Positions 32,090 to 42,506 of a stretch of DNA of 64,000 nt are shown here, piece by piece. A model generated the notes under the pieces. It was not told the origin of the DNA. It searched no databases and worked only from the letters and a program-made list of their open reading frames with translations. Source of the stretch: Burkholderiales bacterium (GTDB lineage Bacteria > Pseudomonadota > Gammaproteobacteria > Burkholderiales > SG8-39); assembly GCA_027493935.1 (NCBI GenBank), contig JAOSJV010000001.1, positions 2,565,157 through 2,629,156 of the forward strand, given 5' to 3'. Made by a program: the position numbers and the translations under genes. The number at the start of each line of letters is the position of its first letter. Position 1 is the stretch's first letter.

Positions 32090-34512
32090 CGTGCCTCCGC
32101 GTCGTGTCCGCGCCGCCGGGTCGCACGCCCGGGCGCGCCCAGGAGCGCCGCGCGGACGAGAACTCGCGCAGCCGCACCGCCACGCGGCCGTTGACGGTCT
32201 CCTGCGGCCCCTCGCCCACCATGTCCGGCGAGCCCGCCGCCACGCCGGTCAGCAGCTCGATCGCCTCGTCGACCGTCGTCACCGGATAGACGTGGAACCT
32301 ACCCGCGCACGCGGCGGCGGCGACGTCCGGGCGCAGCATCAGATGATCGACGTTCGACGCCGGGATCAGCACGCCCTGCGCGCCGGTGAGGCCGCGCGCG
32401 TTGCAGACGTCGAAGAACCCCTCGATCTTCTCGTTCACGCCGCCGATCGGCTGCACCTCGCCGAGCTGGTTGATCGATCCGGTGACCGCGAGCGACTGGC
32501 GCACCGGCAGGCCCGCGAGCGCGGAGAGCAGCGCGCAGAGCTCGGCGAGCGATGCGCTGTCGCCGTCGACCTCGCTGTAGGTCTGCTCGAACACCAGGCT
32601 CGCGGCGAGCGAGTGCGGCCGATTCGCCGAGTAGCGCGCGGCGAGAAACGACGCGAGGATCAGCACTCCCTTCGAGTGGATCGCGCCGCCGAGCTCGACC
32701 TCGCGCTGGATGTCGATCACGTGCCCCTCGCCGAGCCGCGCGGTCGCGGTGATCCGCGTCGGCTCGCCGAAGGCGTAGTCGCCGAGCGCGAGCACCGACA
32801 GCCCGTTCACCTGCCCGACCCTCGCGCCCGAGGTGTCGATCATGAGCGTGCCGCGCACGATCTCCTCGTGCACGCGCTCGCGCAGCCGGTCGGCACGGTC
32901 GCGGCTTGCCGCGTCGGCGCGATCGACGTCCTCGGCGGCGATCGCCGCACGGCCCGCCGCGCGCGCAAGGTGATCGGCCTCGGTGAGAAGATCGGTGATG
33001 CGCTGCAGGCGCGCCGTGATCTTCTTGCCGTCGCCGGCGTAACGCGAGCCGAAGTCCACCGTCCGCGCCACCGCGCCCGCGTCGAGCGGCATCAGCCCCT
33101 CGCGTTGCGCGAGCGCAGCGATCAGGCGCGCGAAGGTCTCGGTCGATGCCTCGGTGCGGTCGAAGTCGTCGGAGAAGTCCGCGACGACGCGGAAGAGCTT
33201 GCCGAAATCCGGATCGTAGACCTGCAGCAGGTAGTAGACGTAGCGGTCGCCGAACAGCACCACCTTCGCCTGCAGCGGGATCGGCTCGGGCTCGAGCGAC
33301 ACCGTGGACACGAGGCTGTACATCTCGCCGAGTGACTCGATGCGCAACTCCTTGCGCGTCAGCGCACGCTTGAGGCCCTCCCCAGGCGAATGGCTGCGCG
33401 AGCACCTTGATCGCGTCGAGCAGGAGGTAGCCGCCGTTCGCGCGGTGCAGCGCGCCCGCCTTGATCAGGCTGAAATCTGAGACCAGCGTACCGAACTGGG
33501 CGATGTGGTCGATGCGGCCGGTCAGGTTCTGGTAGGTCGGATGGTCGGCGAACACCACCGGCGAGCCGTCGGGGCCGCCATTGTCCACGAGCACGTTCAC
33601 CGCGTAGCGGCGCAGCGACGGCTCCTCGCGCTGCACCAGCCGCGCAATCGCCGCCGGCGCCTCCGGGTGCTTGCGGAAGTCGTCGGCGTGGTCGAGCACG
33701 TCGCGCTCCACCGCCTCGAGATACTCGACCACCTTCGGCACGTCCGCGTAATCCGCCTTGAGCTCGTCCACCAGGTGTCCGACCGCTAGCAGCGTCATCT
33801 CGCGGTTAAGCGCCTTGACGCGCTCGATGCGTTCGGCGCGCCAGCGCATCACCTCGCGCACCAGCCTCTCGAGCTTGCCCTGCAGCGCGACGATCGACGC
33901 CTCGATCCGGCGCTGCTCCTCCCCGGAGAGCTTGCCGAACTCTTCCGGGCTCATGACCTCGCCGTCCTTGATCGGCGCGAACGAAAACCCGGTCGGCGTG
34001 CGCAGCAGCGCGATGCTCTGCTCGGCCGCCTCGTGCCCGAGCGCACCGAAGGCGTGCTCGTGCCGCTCGTTGAACTCGGCGTCGATCGCCTCGACCTTCG
34101 CGGTGTACTCCTCGCTCTCGAAGATCGCCGGGATCGCGCCGCGCAGCGACTCGATCAGCCGCTCCATGTCCTTGCACAGGACATTGCCGCGGCCGGGCGG
34201 CAGCGCGATCGCGAGCGGCTTGTGCGGCTGCTGGAAGTTGTTCACGTACACCCAGTCGGCCGGGCGCGCCGCCTGCTCCGCACGCCGCGCGATCGCCGTG
34301 CGCACCAGGGTGTGCTTGCCGCTGCCGGGCGCGCCCATCACGAACAGGTTATAGCCGTCGCGCGCGATCGCGATGCCGAAATCCACCGCGCGCTTTGCGC
34401 GCTCCTGCCCCACCACGCCGTCGAGCGGCGCGAGCTCGGCGGTGGTGGCGAAGCGAAACTGCGCCGGGTCGCAGCGATGGATCAGGCGGTCGCCGGGCAG
34501 CGGCGCAATCAT
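32079..34512 (-). CDS. Lon-like ATP-dependent protease (LonB/YcbZ type), with apparent frameshift
   Basis: This is the Lon family with an inserted helical region rather than the LonA N-domain. The Walker A is GAPGSGKHT (about 58). The frame breaks in a run of four C at 33380-33383, where FAWEGLKRALTRKELRIESL is expected. The rest is intact. The protease domain has the catalytic Ser in EVDGDSASLAE and the Lys in GGVNEKIEGFF. The corrected product is about 811 residues. It lies between pncB (ATGA overlap) and usp (11-bp overlap) in one operon that follows an FNR-like box. Confidence 0.92.
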
Positions 34513-35876
34513 TGCTCCTCCTTCTCGGTGACGCCGCCCGTGGCCCGATCCACGGTTGCGGCGAGCGCGGCGAGCGCCGGCGCGATCTCCACGGGATACG
34601 GCGGTGCGGCGTCGGCCAGCGTGCGCAACCGCGGCGGCAGTCGCTCGAGCTCGCGCCGCGTGTGCGCGCGGATCGCGGCGAGGTCCGACGCCGGGCCGAC
34701 ACGCCGGCCGTCGCGCATCGCCGGCACGAGCAGCGGCTCGCCCGCGCGCCGGTCGGCGTCCAGGGTCACCACGTCGCGCGCAAGGGTTCCGTCCCGCGCG
34801 TACTCGCGGTACACCTGCTTGCGGCCAGGCCAGGTGGCCTTGCCCGCCGAGCGCTTGCGGCGCGGCTTACCTGCGTACTCCTGCAGCTTGTAGACCGCAT
34901 CGAGATACGGTGCGTCGGCCGAGGTGACCAGACTCGTCCCGACGCCGAAGCTGTCGATCGGCGTGCGCGCGAGCGCCTGCACGCGATACTCGTCGAGGTT
35001 GCCGCTCGCGAAGATGATCGCCTGCTCGAGACCGCCGGCATCGAGCACCGCACGCACCTCGCGCGCGAGCGCGCCGAGGTCGCCGGAGTCGAGCCGCACG
35101 CCGCGCACCTCGATGCCGCGCGCGCGCAACCGCGGCGCGAGCTCCACCACCTTGCGCGCGGCGGCCACCGTGTCGTAGGTGTCGAGCAGCAGCACCGCGT
35201 TGTGCGGGAAGGCGCCGGCGAACGTCTCGAACGCGGCGGCCTCGTCGTCGTGCGCCTGCACGAACGAATGCGCCATGGTCCCGAACACCGGGATGCCGAA
35301 CGCCGGGCCGGCGAGCGCGGTCGCCGTGCCGTCGAAGCCGGCGAGGTAGCTCGCCCGCGCGGCAAACAGTCCCGCCTCGGCGCCGTGCGCCCGGCGCAGC
35401 CCGAAATCGATCAGCCGCTTGCCCCCGGCAACCAGCACCGCCCGCGCCGCCTTGGAGGCGACCAGCGTCTGGTAATGCACGAGGTTCAGGAGCCGCGACT
35501 CGAGCAGCTGCGCCTCCGGGAGCGGCGCGGTTACCCGCACCAGCGGCTCGTTCGGGAAGCACACCGTGCCCTCGGGAACCGCCTCGACGTCCCCGGAGAA
35601 GCGCAAGTCCTGCAACCGCTCCGCGAACCCGGCATCGAAGTGGCCGCTCGACGCGATCCAGTCGAGCTCGGCGGGGCCGAAGCGCAGCTCCTCGATGAAC
35701 GCGAGCGCCTGCGCGAGGCCGGCGGCGACGAGGAAGTTTCGCCCCGGCGGAAGCTTGCGCACGAAGAGCTCGAACACCGCCGGCGCGGTCATTCCAGCGG
35801 CGTAGTACCCCTGCAGCATCGTGAGCTGGTAGAGGTCGGTGAGCAGGGGGCCGTATCTGCTGGCGGATGCGTACAT
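34509..35876 (-). CDS. pncB: Nicotinate phosphoribosyltransferase
   Basis: PncB makes nicotinate mononucleotide from nicotinate and PRPP, the entry of the NAD salvage path. From ATG 35876 (MYASASRYGPLLTDLYQLTM) the product has 455 residues. Family segments include FPNEPLVRVTAPLPEAQLLES, the catalytic-His region FGTMAHSFVQAH and GVRLDSGDLGALAREV. An upstream in-frame ATG at 35927 would add 17 unconserved residues. It is the first gene of pncB-lon-usp and overlaps lon as ATGA. Confidence 0.93.
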   Translation of the reverse strand: MYASASRYGPLLTDLYQLTMLQGYYAAGMTAPAVFELFVRKLPPGRNFLVAAGLAQALAFIEELRFGPAELDWIASSGHFDAGFAERLQDLRFSGDVEAVPEGTVCFPNEPLVRVTAPLPEAQLLESRLLNLVHYQTLVASKAARAVLVAGGKRLIDFGLRRAHGAEAGLFAARASYLAGFDGTATALAGPAFGIPVFGTMAHSFVQAHDDEAAAFETFAGAFPHNAVLLLDTYDTVAAARKVVELAPRLRARGIEVRGVRLDSGDLGALAREVRAVLDAGGLEQAIIFASGNLDEYRVQALARTPIDSFGVGTSLVTSADAPYLDAVYKLQEYAGKPRRKRSAGKATWPGRKQVYREYARDGTLARDVVTLDADRRAGEPLLVPAMRDGRRVGPASDLAAIRAHTRRELERLPPRLRTLADAAPPYPVEIAPALAALAATVDRATGGVTEKEEQ

Positions 35877-35978
35877 TGCTCGGCGGTGGCGATCGGGCGA
35901 ACGGGGCGGGGACAGACACACCGCCACGCTCGCCCGGATTGTGCGGCCCGGCCGGCGTCCAACGCCATGCCTGCCGTC

Positions 35979-36019
35979 ACGCTAGCGCCCGCAGCGCGTG
36001 CCCGCTTGACCCAAATCAA
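35979..36019 (-). promoter_or_regulatory. FNR/ANR-like box and -10 for the pncB-lon-usp operon
   Basis: TTGACCCAAATCAA (36006-36019) matches the symmetric FNR/ANR site TTGAT-N4-ATCAA with one mismatch. On the minus strand a -10-like TAGCGT (plus-strand 35979-35984) places the start near 35972, so the box would centre at about -41. The resulting leader to pncB is about 95 nt. It is the second such box in the window with class II spacing. Confidence 0.6.
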
Positions 36020-36076
36020 ACGGAAAAGCGCTTTCGTGTCAGCGTGTTGCCGGACTGCCAGGGACGCGAGCAGGGG

Positions 36077-37056
36077 TCAATCGCGGAGGATACTGCGCGC
36101 GTGCGTCAAGTGCTCGGCCGCTCGGATTTCCTCGCCCACCGAATGCCGCGTCGCCTCCTCGAGCAAACCGTGGATGGTCTTCAGGCTCGCCCCGATCCAA
36201 GCCGGCTTGGTGTTCGACGAGTAGAGGGTGCGGCGCAGCGTCTGCAACTCGTCGTGCAGTTCGCGCAGCAGCGGATCGTCGCTGCGCGCGCCGTCCACCC
36301 GCCGGGAAAGCGACTTCAGGAGTGCAATGACCGATTCGGTATCGAGATCGGCATAGCGGTCCGCTTCGGGTGGCGGGGTACTCGCCGGCGCCGGCGGGAC
36401 GCTCGCCGCGGACGGCGGCGCGGGCGCGCGGGGCGGCGGCGCGCTCGCGGTGGACGGTCGCGTCGTACGGGGCGGCGGCGAACTCGCGGCGGGCGGCCGC
36501 GCCGGGTCGGCTTGCGCGGCTGCCGCGCGCGGCGGCGGCGGGGCCACCGCGGGTGGGCGCTCGGGCGCTCGCGCGGCGGGCGCAGACGCCGGCCGCACCG
36601 CCTGGCGCGGACGCGCCTCGCTCTCGGTGGCAGTTCGTCCGGTCGCGCCGCAGGCCGCCTTCTGCGCACCCAGGCGCGCCACGGCCTGCTGCAGCTCCTC
36701 GCGCAGTCCCTGCGGGCGCGCGCGCGGCCCGCGTTTCCCGCCGCCGGTGCGGGTGGCCGCTCGGGCAACGGGTAGCGTTGCGCGACCTCGTCGAGCTTGC
36801 GGCCCATCTCGGCCTCGAGGTCGATGCCGAGGCGGTCCGCGAGCCGCAGCGACTGCAGGAGCACGTCAGCGATCGCCGACGGCACGCGAGGATCGGGAAC
36901 GACCCGGTCGGGCGGCCTCTCCCCCGACCACTTGAAGAGCCCGAGCACGGCGCCCGCCTCGCCCGCGAGCGCCATGGCGAGGATGCGCGGGCTGTGATCC
37001 CATCCCCGCTCGGCCCCGAATGCGGCGATCCGCCCCTGCAATCCCTTCAAGTCCAT
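36077..37056 (-). CDS. MazG-like domain protein with Pro/Ala linker and helical C-terminus; degenerate metal site; apparent frameshift
   Basis: The start at 37056 (MDLKGLQGRIAAFGAERGWDH) begins a roughly 100-residue MazG-like fold: SPRILAMALAGEAGAVLGLFKW and IADVLLQSLRLADRLGIDLE. MazG relatives hydrolyse NTPs or dNTPs with four acidic metal ligands. Here the GEAGE-type site reads GEAGA and the EELAD-type site reads SAIAD, so two ligands seem lost. After a frame break in a GC repeat near 36718-36726 come about 100 Pro/Ala-rich residues and a charged helical domain (ESVIALLKSLSRRVDGARSD to the end). It follows recD by 85 bp. Confidence 0.65.
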
Positions 37057-37141
37057 CGCCTCGGTCCCCCGTCCAGCCAACGCTCCGGCGAATGATGCGC
37101 TGCCGCGCCCCCGAACGCCAGCCGTCCGGCACCGCCTTGCG

Positions 37142-38894
37142 TCACCGGCCCCACAAGCGCTCGGCCAGTCCGGACGCGCGGACGACCCGGGCATCGATTG
37201 CCGCGCGCAGCGTCGACGGCGAGGCGCAGATCGCGACGTACGACCGGGCGCGCGTGACCCCGGTGTAGAGGAGTTCGCGCGTCACCACGGCGGAGGGCTC
37301 GGGCGGCAGGATGAGCAGCACCGCGTCGAACTCCGAGCCCTGACTCTTGTGCACGGTCATCGCGTAGACCGTCTCGCACTCGGGCATGCGCGCCGGCGAC
37401 AACCGTCGGATGCCGCCGGCCGGGTTCTCAAAGCAGACCGCCACGCCGCCCGGCACGTGCGGGTCCGGCAGCGAGATGCCGACATCTCCGTTCGACAGTC
37501 GCAGCGCGTAGTCGTTGCGGGTCACCATGACCGGTCGCCCCGCGTACCACGCGCGGTGCACGACCGCCGGGTCCTCGGCGGCGAGGCGCCGCTCGACCGC
37601 ACGATTCAGCGCCTCGACGCCCAACGGGCCGCCGCGCACCGCCGCCAGCGCCCGGAAGCGCCCGAGCGCCGCCAGGCACGCCGCCGGCTCCGGGTTCGCG
37701 CGCACGGTGTCGAAGTAGTGGCGGTAGCCCGAGAAGACCGCGTCGCCGAGGGCTTCGGTGTCGACGGCAACGAGGCGCGCGTCGGCGCTGCCCGCGAGCA
37801 CCGCCAGTATCGTCTCGGCGTCGCCGCCGCGCACCCCGGCCGCGAGACGGCCGATCCCGCTCGCCGCGCCGAACCGGTAGCTGCGCCCGAGCAGCACGAT
37901 CGTGTCCGAAAGCGGAACATCGCGCGTGCCGCCGCCGGGCGGTACGGCCGCGCCGGTCACGCGTTCGAGCTCGGCGCGCATCGGGGCGGAGAAGCCGCGT
38001 GCGCCCGCGGCAATGCTCGCCAGGACCGCGCCCGCTTCCACCGAGGCGAGCTGGTCCTTGTCCCCGAGCAATATGAGGCGCGCGTGCGCTGGCAACGCGG
38101 CGACGAGCTTGGCAGCGACAGCGAGGTCGACCATCGACGCCTCGTCCACGATCAACACGTCGAGCGGCAGCGGATTGCGGGCGTCGAACCGCGGCGCGAC
38201 CCCGGGCGCGAGCCCGAGCAGCCGGTGGACGGTCACCGCGCGAAGCCCGAGCGTGGCTGTGTCGGGGGTGCGCCGCGAGCGAAGCCTCGAGGCGCGCGGC
38301 CGCCTTGCCGGTGGGCGCCGCGAGGCCGACCGCGAGCCGCGCGCCGCCCGCCAAGTCGACGAGCGCGGCCAGGATACGCGCGACCGTCGAGGTCTTGCCG
38401 GTGCCCGGCCCGCCCGAGATCACGGCGAGGCGGCGCAGGCAAGCGACGGCCGCGGCGATCTTCTGTGCATCGTGCGTCTCGCGCGCGTCGGGAAACAGCC
38501 GGTCGAGCGCTCGCGCCAGCCGCGCGGGATCGCGCCGCTCGACCCACGCGCTCCGCGCGAGCAATGCCGAGGCTAGCGTCGTCTCGTAGTGCCAATACCG
38601 ATGGAGGTAGAGCCGGTGTCCGTCGAGGACCAGCGGCGCGAACCCACCGGGCGAGGCAACGAGCGGCGAGCCGCGCAGAGCCGCGCCCAGCGCGTCGAGC
38701 GGCGGGACCGCGAAAGCGCCGTCGAGCGCGGGCCGGCCGGCAACGGCGGCAAGATCGACGCACACGTGCCCCGCGGCGGTCGCATCGGCCACCAGCGCGG
38801 CCGCGCCGCGCACGACCTCGTCCGCGCCCGGCGCAAGATGCGCGAGCACGCGCGCGAACTCGCCGGCGAGGAGCGGTAGGCCGGGGCGGCTCAT
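37142..38894 (-). CDS. recD: Exodeoxyribonuclease V subunit alpha (RecD), with apparent frameshift
   Basis: RecD is the fast 5'-3' helicase of the RecBCD end-processing enzyme. The N-terminal part starts MSRPGLPLLAGEFARVLAHL and has Walker A SGGPGTGKTST. The frame breaks near 38264-38278, and the rest follows (ATLGLRAVTVHRLLGL, Walker B LIVDEASMVD, GDKDQLASVEAGAV, and the C-terminal TVHKSQGSEFD). It overlaps recB as ATGA. Corrected length of about 584 residues is normal for the family. Confidence 0.93.
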
Positions 38895-41800
38895 CGCGCG
38901 TCCGCCAGGATCAGGCGCTCGGACGCCGCGAGGCAGGCGTCCAGATCGGCGACCAGGGCGCGCGCGGGCCGCACGAAGTGCACGCCGGCCGAAGGTCCGG
39001 CCTCGGGCCGCATGCCGCGCACGAACAGGTAGTACACGCCGCCGAAATGGCGCTCGTAGTCGTAGTCCGGTAGCCGAGCCGCGAGCATCCGGTGCACCGC
39101 GACGGTGTAGACGAAGTACTGCAGGTCGTAGAACGCCGCGGCAACCGCGGCGCCGAGGCGCGCCGGCGCGTAGTCGGCGAGCGTGTCGCCCAGCCAGTTC
39201 GTCTTGTAGTCGGCGATGTAGAAGCGGCCCTCGCGCTCGAACACGAGGTCGATGAAGCCGCGCATGAAGCCGCGCGCCGGCGCCAGCACGAGCGCGCCGA
39301 TCGCCTCGGGCACGCGCGAGCCGAGGGCGCGCAGGGGCGCGAGCACCCGGGCGAGCGACCCCGCGGCGGTCTCCCCCACCGCATAGGTGAACTCCAGCTC
39401 GTCGACGCGCTGCGCGCGGGCGAGCGCTCGCAGCGTGAAGCCCGCGTCGTCGAGCCGCGTGTCGAGCACGTCCGCGACGAGCCCTGCCACCACCGGCGTC
39501 CACGAAATGTCGAGTGCGGCGGCCGCAAGCTCGCGCGTGACCGCCGCCTCGATGCGCGCACGGTCCGCGCCCGCAAAATCGAGCTGCTCGAGCACCCGGT
39601 GCAGGGCAGTGCCGAAACGCACGCCGCGCGGCGCGCCGAACGCGTCGCGGCGTTCACTGCCGCGCCCGGCCGGCGCAGCCGCGCCGAACCGGTCGTGGTC
39701 GTGCGCATCCACGTCCACGCGCGCAACGAGGCCGGAGAAGCTCGAAACGCGCCAGGCCGGCGCGACGCTCCCGCGAAACGCGCGCGCAGCGAGCGGCGGC
39801 GGCGCGGCCGGCCCGGCCCTGCTCGCGCCGCCGCCGCCGCCCGCGGGCAAGGGCTCGATCGCCACCGCACCCGCGGCGTCGGCGGCGAAACGCGCCATGC
39901 GCCGCGCGAGGGCGGCGTCGTCGATCTCCTGCCAGGCGGACGCGAGCGCGTCGAGCGGATCGCCGCTCGCGTCGCCCGGACCGTGCAGCAGCCAGCCGAG
40001 CGCGGAAGTCTCGGCGTCCTTGAGCCTGCCCCATGCAATCGTGCAGCGGTGACGCGCCCGCGTGAGCGCAACGTAGGCGAGCCGCAGCTGTGTGGCCAGT
40101 TCCTCGGCCGCGGCGAGCCGCCGGTGGCGCTCGAGATCGGGCCCGCCGAGGTCGACACAGGCGCCGCGGCCCGCGCCGCGCGCATGAAACACCGCCGCGT
40201 GCTCGCGCGCCGCGCGCGCCCGGCCGTCCCACAGGAACGGACAGTAGACCACCGGAAACTCGAGCCCCTTCGCGCGGTGCACGGTGACGATGTTCACGAG
40301 ATGCTCGTCCGACTCGAGCCGCAGCTGCTCGGCGTCCGGATCGCGCACCGGACCGGCGCGTGCGTGCGCCATCGCCCGCGCGAGCTCGGCGAGATCGAGT
40401 CCCTGCTCCTCGACCATCCGGTGCAGGAGCTCGACCAGATGCGTCACGTTCGTCATGCGCCGCTCGCCGTCGGGCTGGGCAAGCAGGCGTGCCGCAATCG
40501 CCTCGCGCGCGGCGAGCTCGCGCCACATGCGCACGAAGCCCTCTGTTCGCGCGAGCGCGTGATAGGCGCGGAAGCGCTCCACCCACCCCTCCCATTCGGC
40601 GCCGTCGCCCGCGATGCGCGCGAGTGCCGCGGCGTCGAGCGCGAAGAAGTCGGTCGCGAGCGCCGCGCGCAGGAGCGCCTCGTTGCCGGGCGTCGCCGCG
40701 GCCAGCAGTACGCGCTCGAGCTCGACCGCCTCGTGGGACTGGAACACGCTATCCGCACCGTAGGTCACGCTCGCCAGCCCCTCGGCGGCGAGCGCCGCTC
40801 GGACGATGTCGCCGTCCGCGTGCCGGCCGACCAACACCGCGATGTCGCCGCCGGCGAGCGGCACTGGCGTCCGCCCCGGCGCCTCGAGCAACGCGGCACC
40901 GGCGCGCGCGCGCGCGAGCAGCCGCGCGATGTCGGCTGCGACCGCCTGCGCGATACGCAGCCGCACGGCATTCTTTTCCGCATCGCCCTCGCCGGCCACG
41001 TGCCAGACCGTGAGCGGCGCGGCGCCGTCGTCGCACACGAGCCGCGGGCGCGCCCGCGCGGCGGGCCGCACGGGCTGCAGCGCGATCTCGGGAATCACGA
41101 AGCGCCCCGGCCCGGAAAACAGCGTCGCCACGGCCGCGAGCAGCGGCGGATCGGAGCGCTGGTTGACGTCCAACGTGTAGCGGTCGTCCACCCGCTCTCG
41201 CGCGGCCAGGTAGGCGAAGACGTCAGCACCGCGAAAGCCGTAGATCGCCTGCTTCGGGTCGCCGACGTAGTACAGCGGTTGCCCGCTTCCCCCAGATGTG
41301 CTCGAGGATCTCCGCTTGCGTCGGATCGGTGTCCTGGAACTCGTCGATGAGCGCCGCGCGGTAGCGCGTGCGCAGCGTCGCGGCGAGTTCGGCCCCGCCC
41401 GCCCCGCGCAGCGCATCGCGCAGATCGAGAAGCAGGTCTTCGTAGCCGAGCTTTCCCAGCTCGCGCTTGCGGCGCGCGAGCGCCGAGCGGCAGAACGCGA
41501 GCGCCCGCTGCATGACGTCCCGATCCGCCGCGGCGCGCGCATCCTCGAGCGCCGCGGCGGCGTCGAGGAGCGCGGCCGCCCGCGAAAAAACGGGTGCACC
41601 GGCAGCGCGCCCTCCTTGGTCGTACCCTTGGCGAGCTCCGCGGGCGCGAGCTTGACCAGCTTCTTCGGCAATTGCGCGGCGCTGTCGCCGTCGAAGTATG
41701 CGTCGAATTCCGCCCACCACCGTGCCAGTCCGGCCGGCGGATAGCTCCCCCGGTGCAACCGGGCATTTGCGATCGCGGCGACGATCCTCTCGCGCTCGCC

Positions 41801-42506
41801 GCGCCACAGCGCGCACGCGTGCGCGAACGCGGCTGCGAGCCCGGCGCGCGCGGCCTCGGGATCGGGCGCCGCGGGCGGCGCGAGCACCTCGGCGTACGGC
41901 CGGTCGAGCGCCGGCGCGATGCGCGCGAGCAGCCCGCCGGGACCGCCGAACCGGGCGAGGGAGCTCGGACGCGCGCTCGGCGGACACCGCGGCCAGCTCG
42001 CGTCGCCAGAAATCCTGCGCCGCCGTCTCGCGCAGCGCGCTCTGGTCGGCCAGGATCTCCGCCGCGAACGGCCGGGCGCTCTCGAACGCATGGTCAGCGA
42101 GCACGCGCTGGCAGAAGCCGTGGATCGTGTGCACCGGTGCGAGATCGAAGCTCGCGATCGCGAGGTCAAGCGCGGCCAGGGCGTCTTCGCGATGATCCGC
42201 GGCGACGGCGAGCGCGTGCGCGATGCGCGGGTCGGACGCGCTACCGCTCGCGAGCGCCCCGCGGGTGTCGCCGAGCAGCGCGAGGATGCGCTCGCGCAGC
42301 TCGGCGGTCGCGGCGTTGGTGTAGGTCACGACGAGAATGTCCTCGATGCGGCACGGCCGCCCGTCGAAGCGCTTCTCGAGCAGCAGTCGCAGCACGAGCG
42401 CCGCGATGGTCCAGGTCTTGCCGGTGCCCGCGCTCGCCTCGACGAGCACGTTGCCCGCGAGCGGCGCGGTACGGAAGTCGAGCGGCGCGAATTCGGTCTC
42501 ACGCAT
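38891..42506 (-). CDS. recB: Exodeoxyribonuclease V subunit beta (RecB), with three apparent frameshifts
   Basis: RecB is the 3'-5' helicase and nuclease of RecBCD. It starts MRETEFAPLDFRTAPLAGN with Walker A EASAGTGKTWT. Breaks fall near 41955-41962, in six A at 41585-41590 and in five C at 41289-41293. Between and after them lie the UvrD-type motifs YEDLLLDL, ALIDEFQDTDPTQ, GDPKQAIYGFRGAD and VHRAKGLEFPVVY. The C-terminal nuclease motif is GFIDLVFEREGRFYIADYKT. Corrected length is about 1204 residues. It overlaps recC by 8 bp and recD by 4 bp. Confidence 0.93.
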
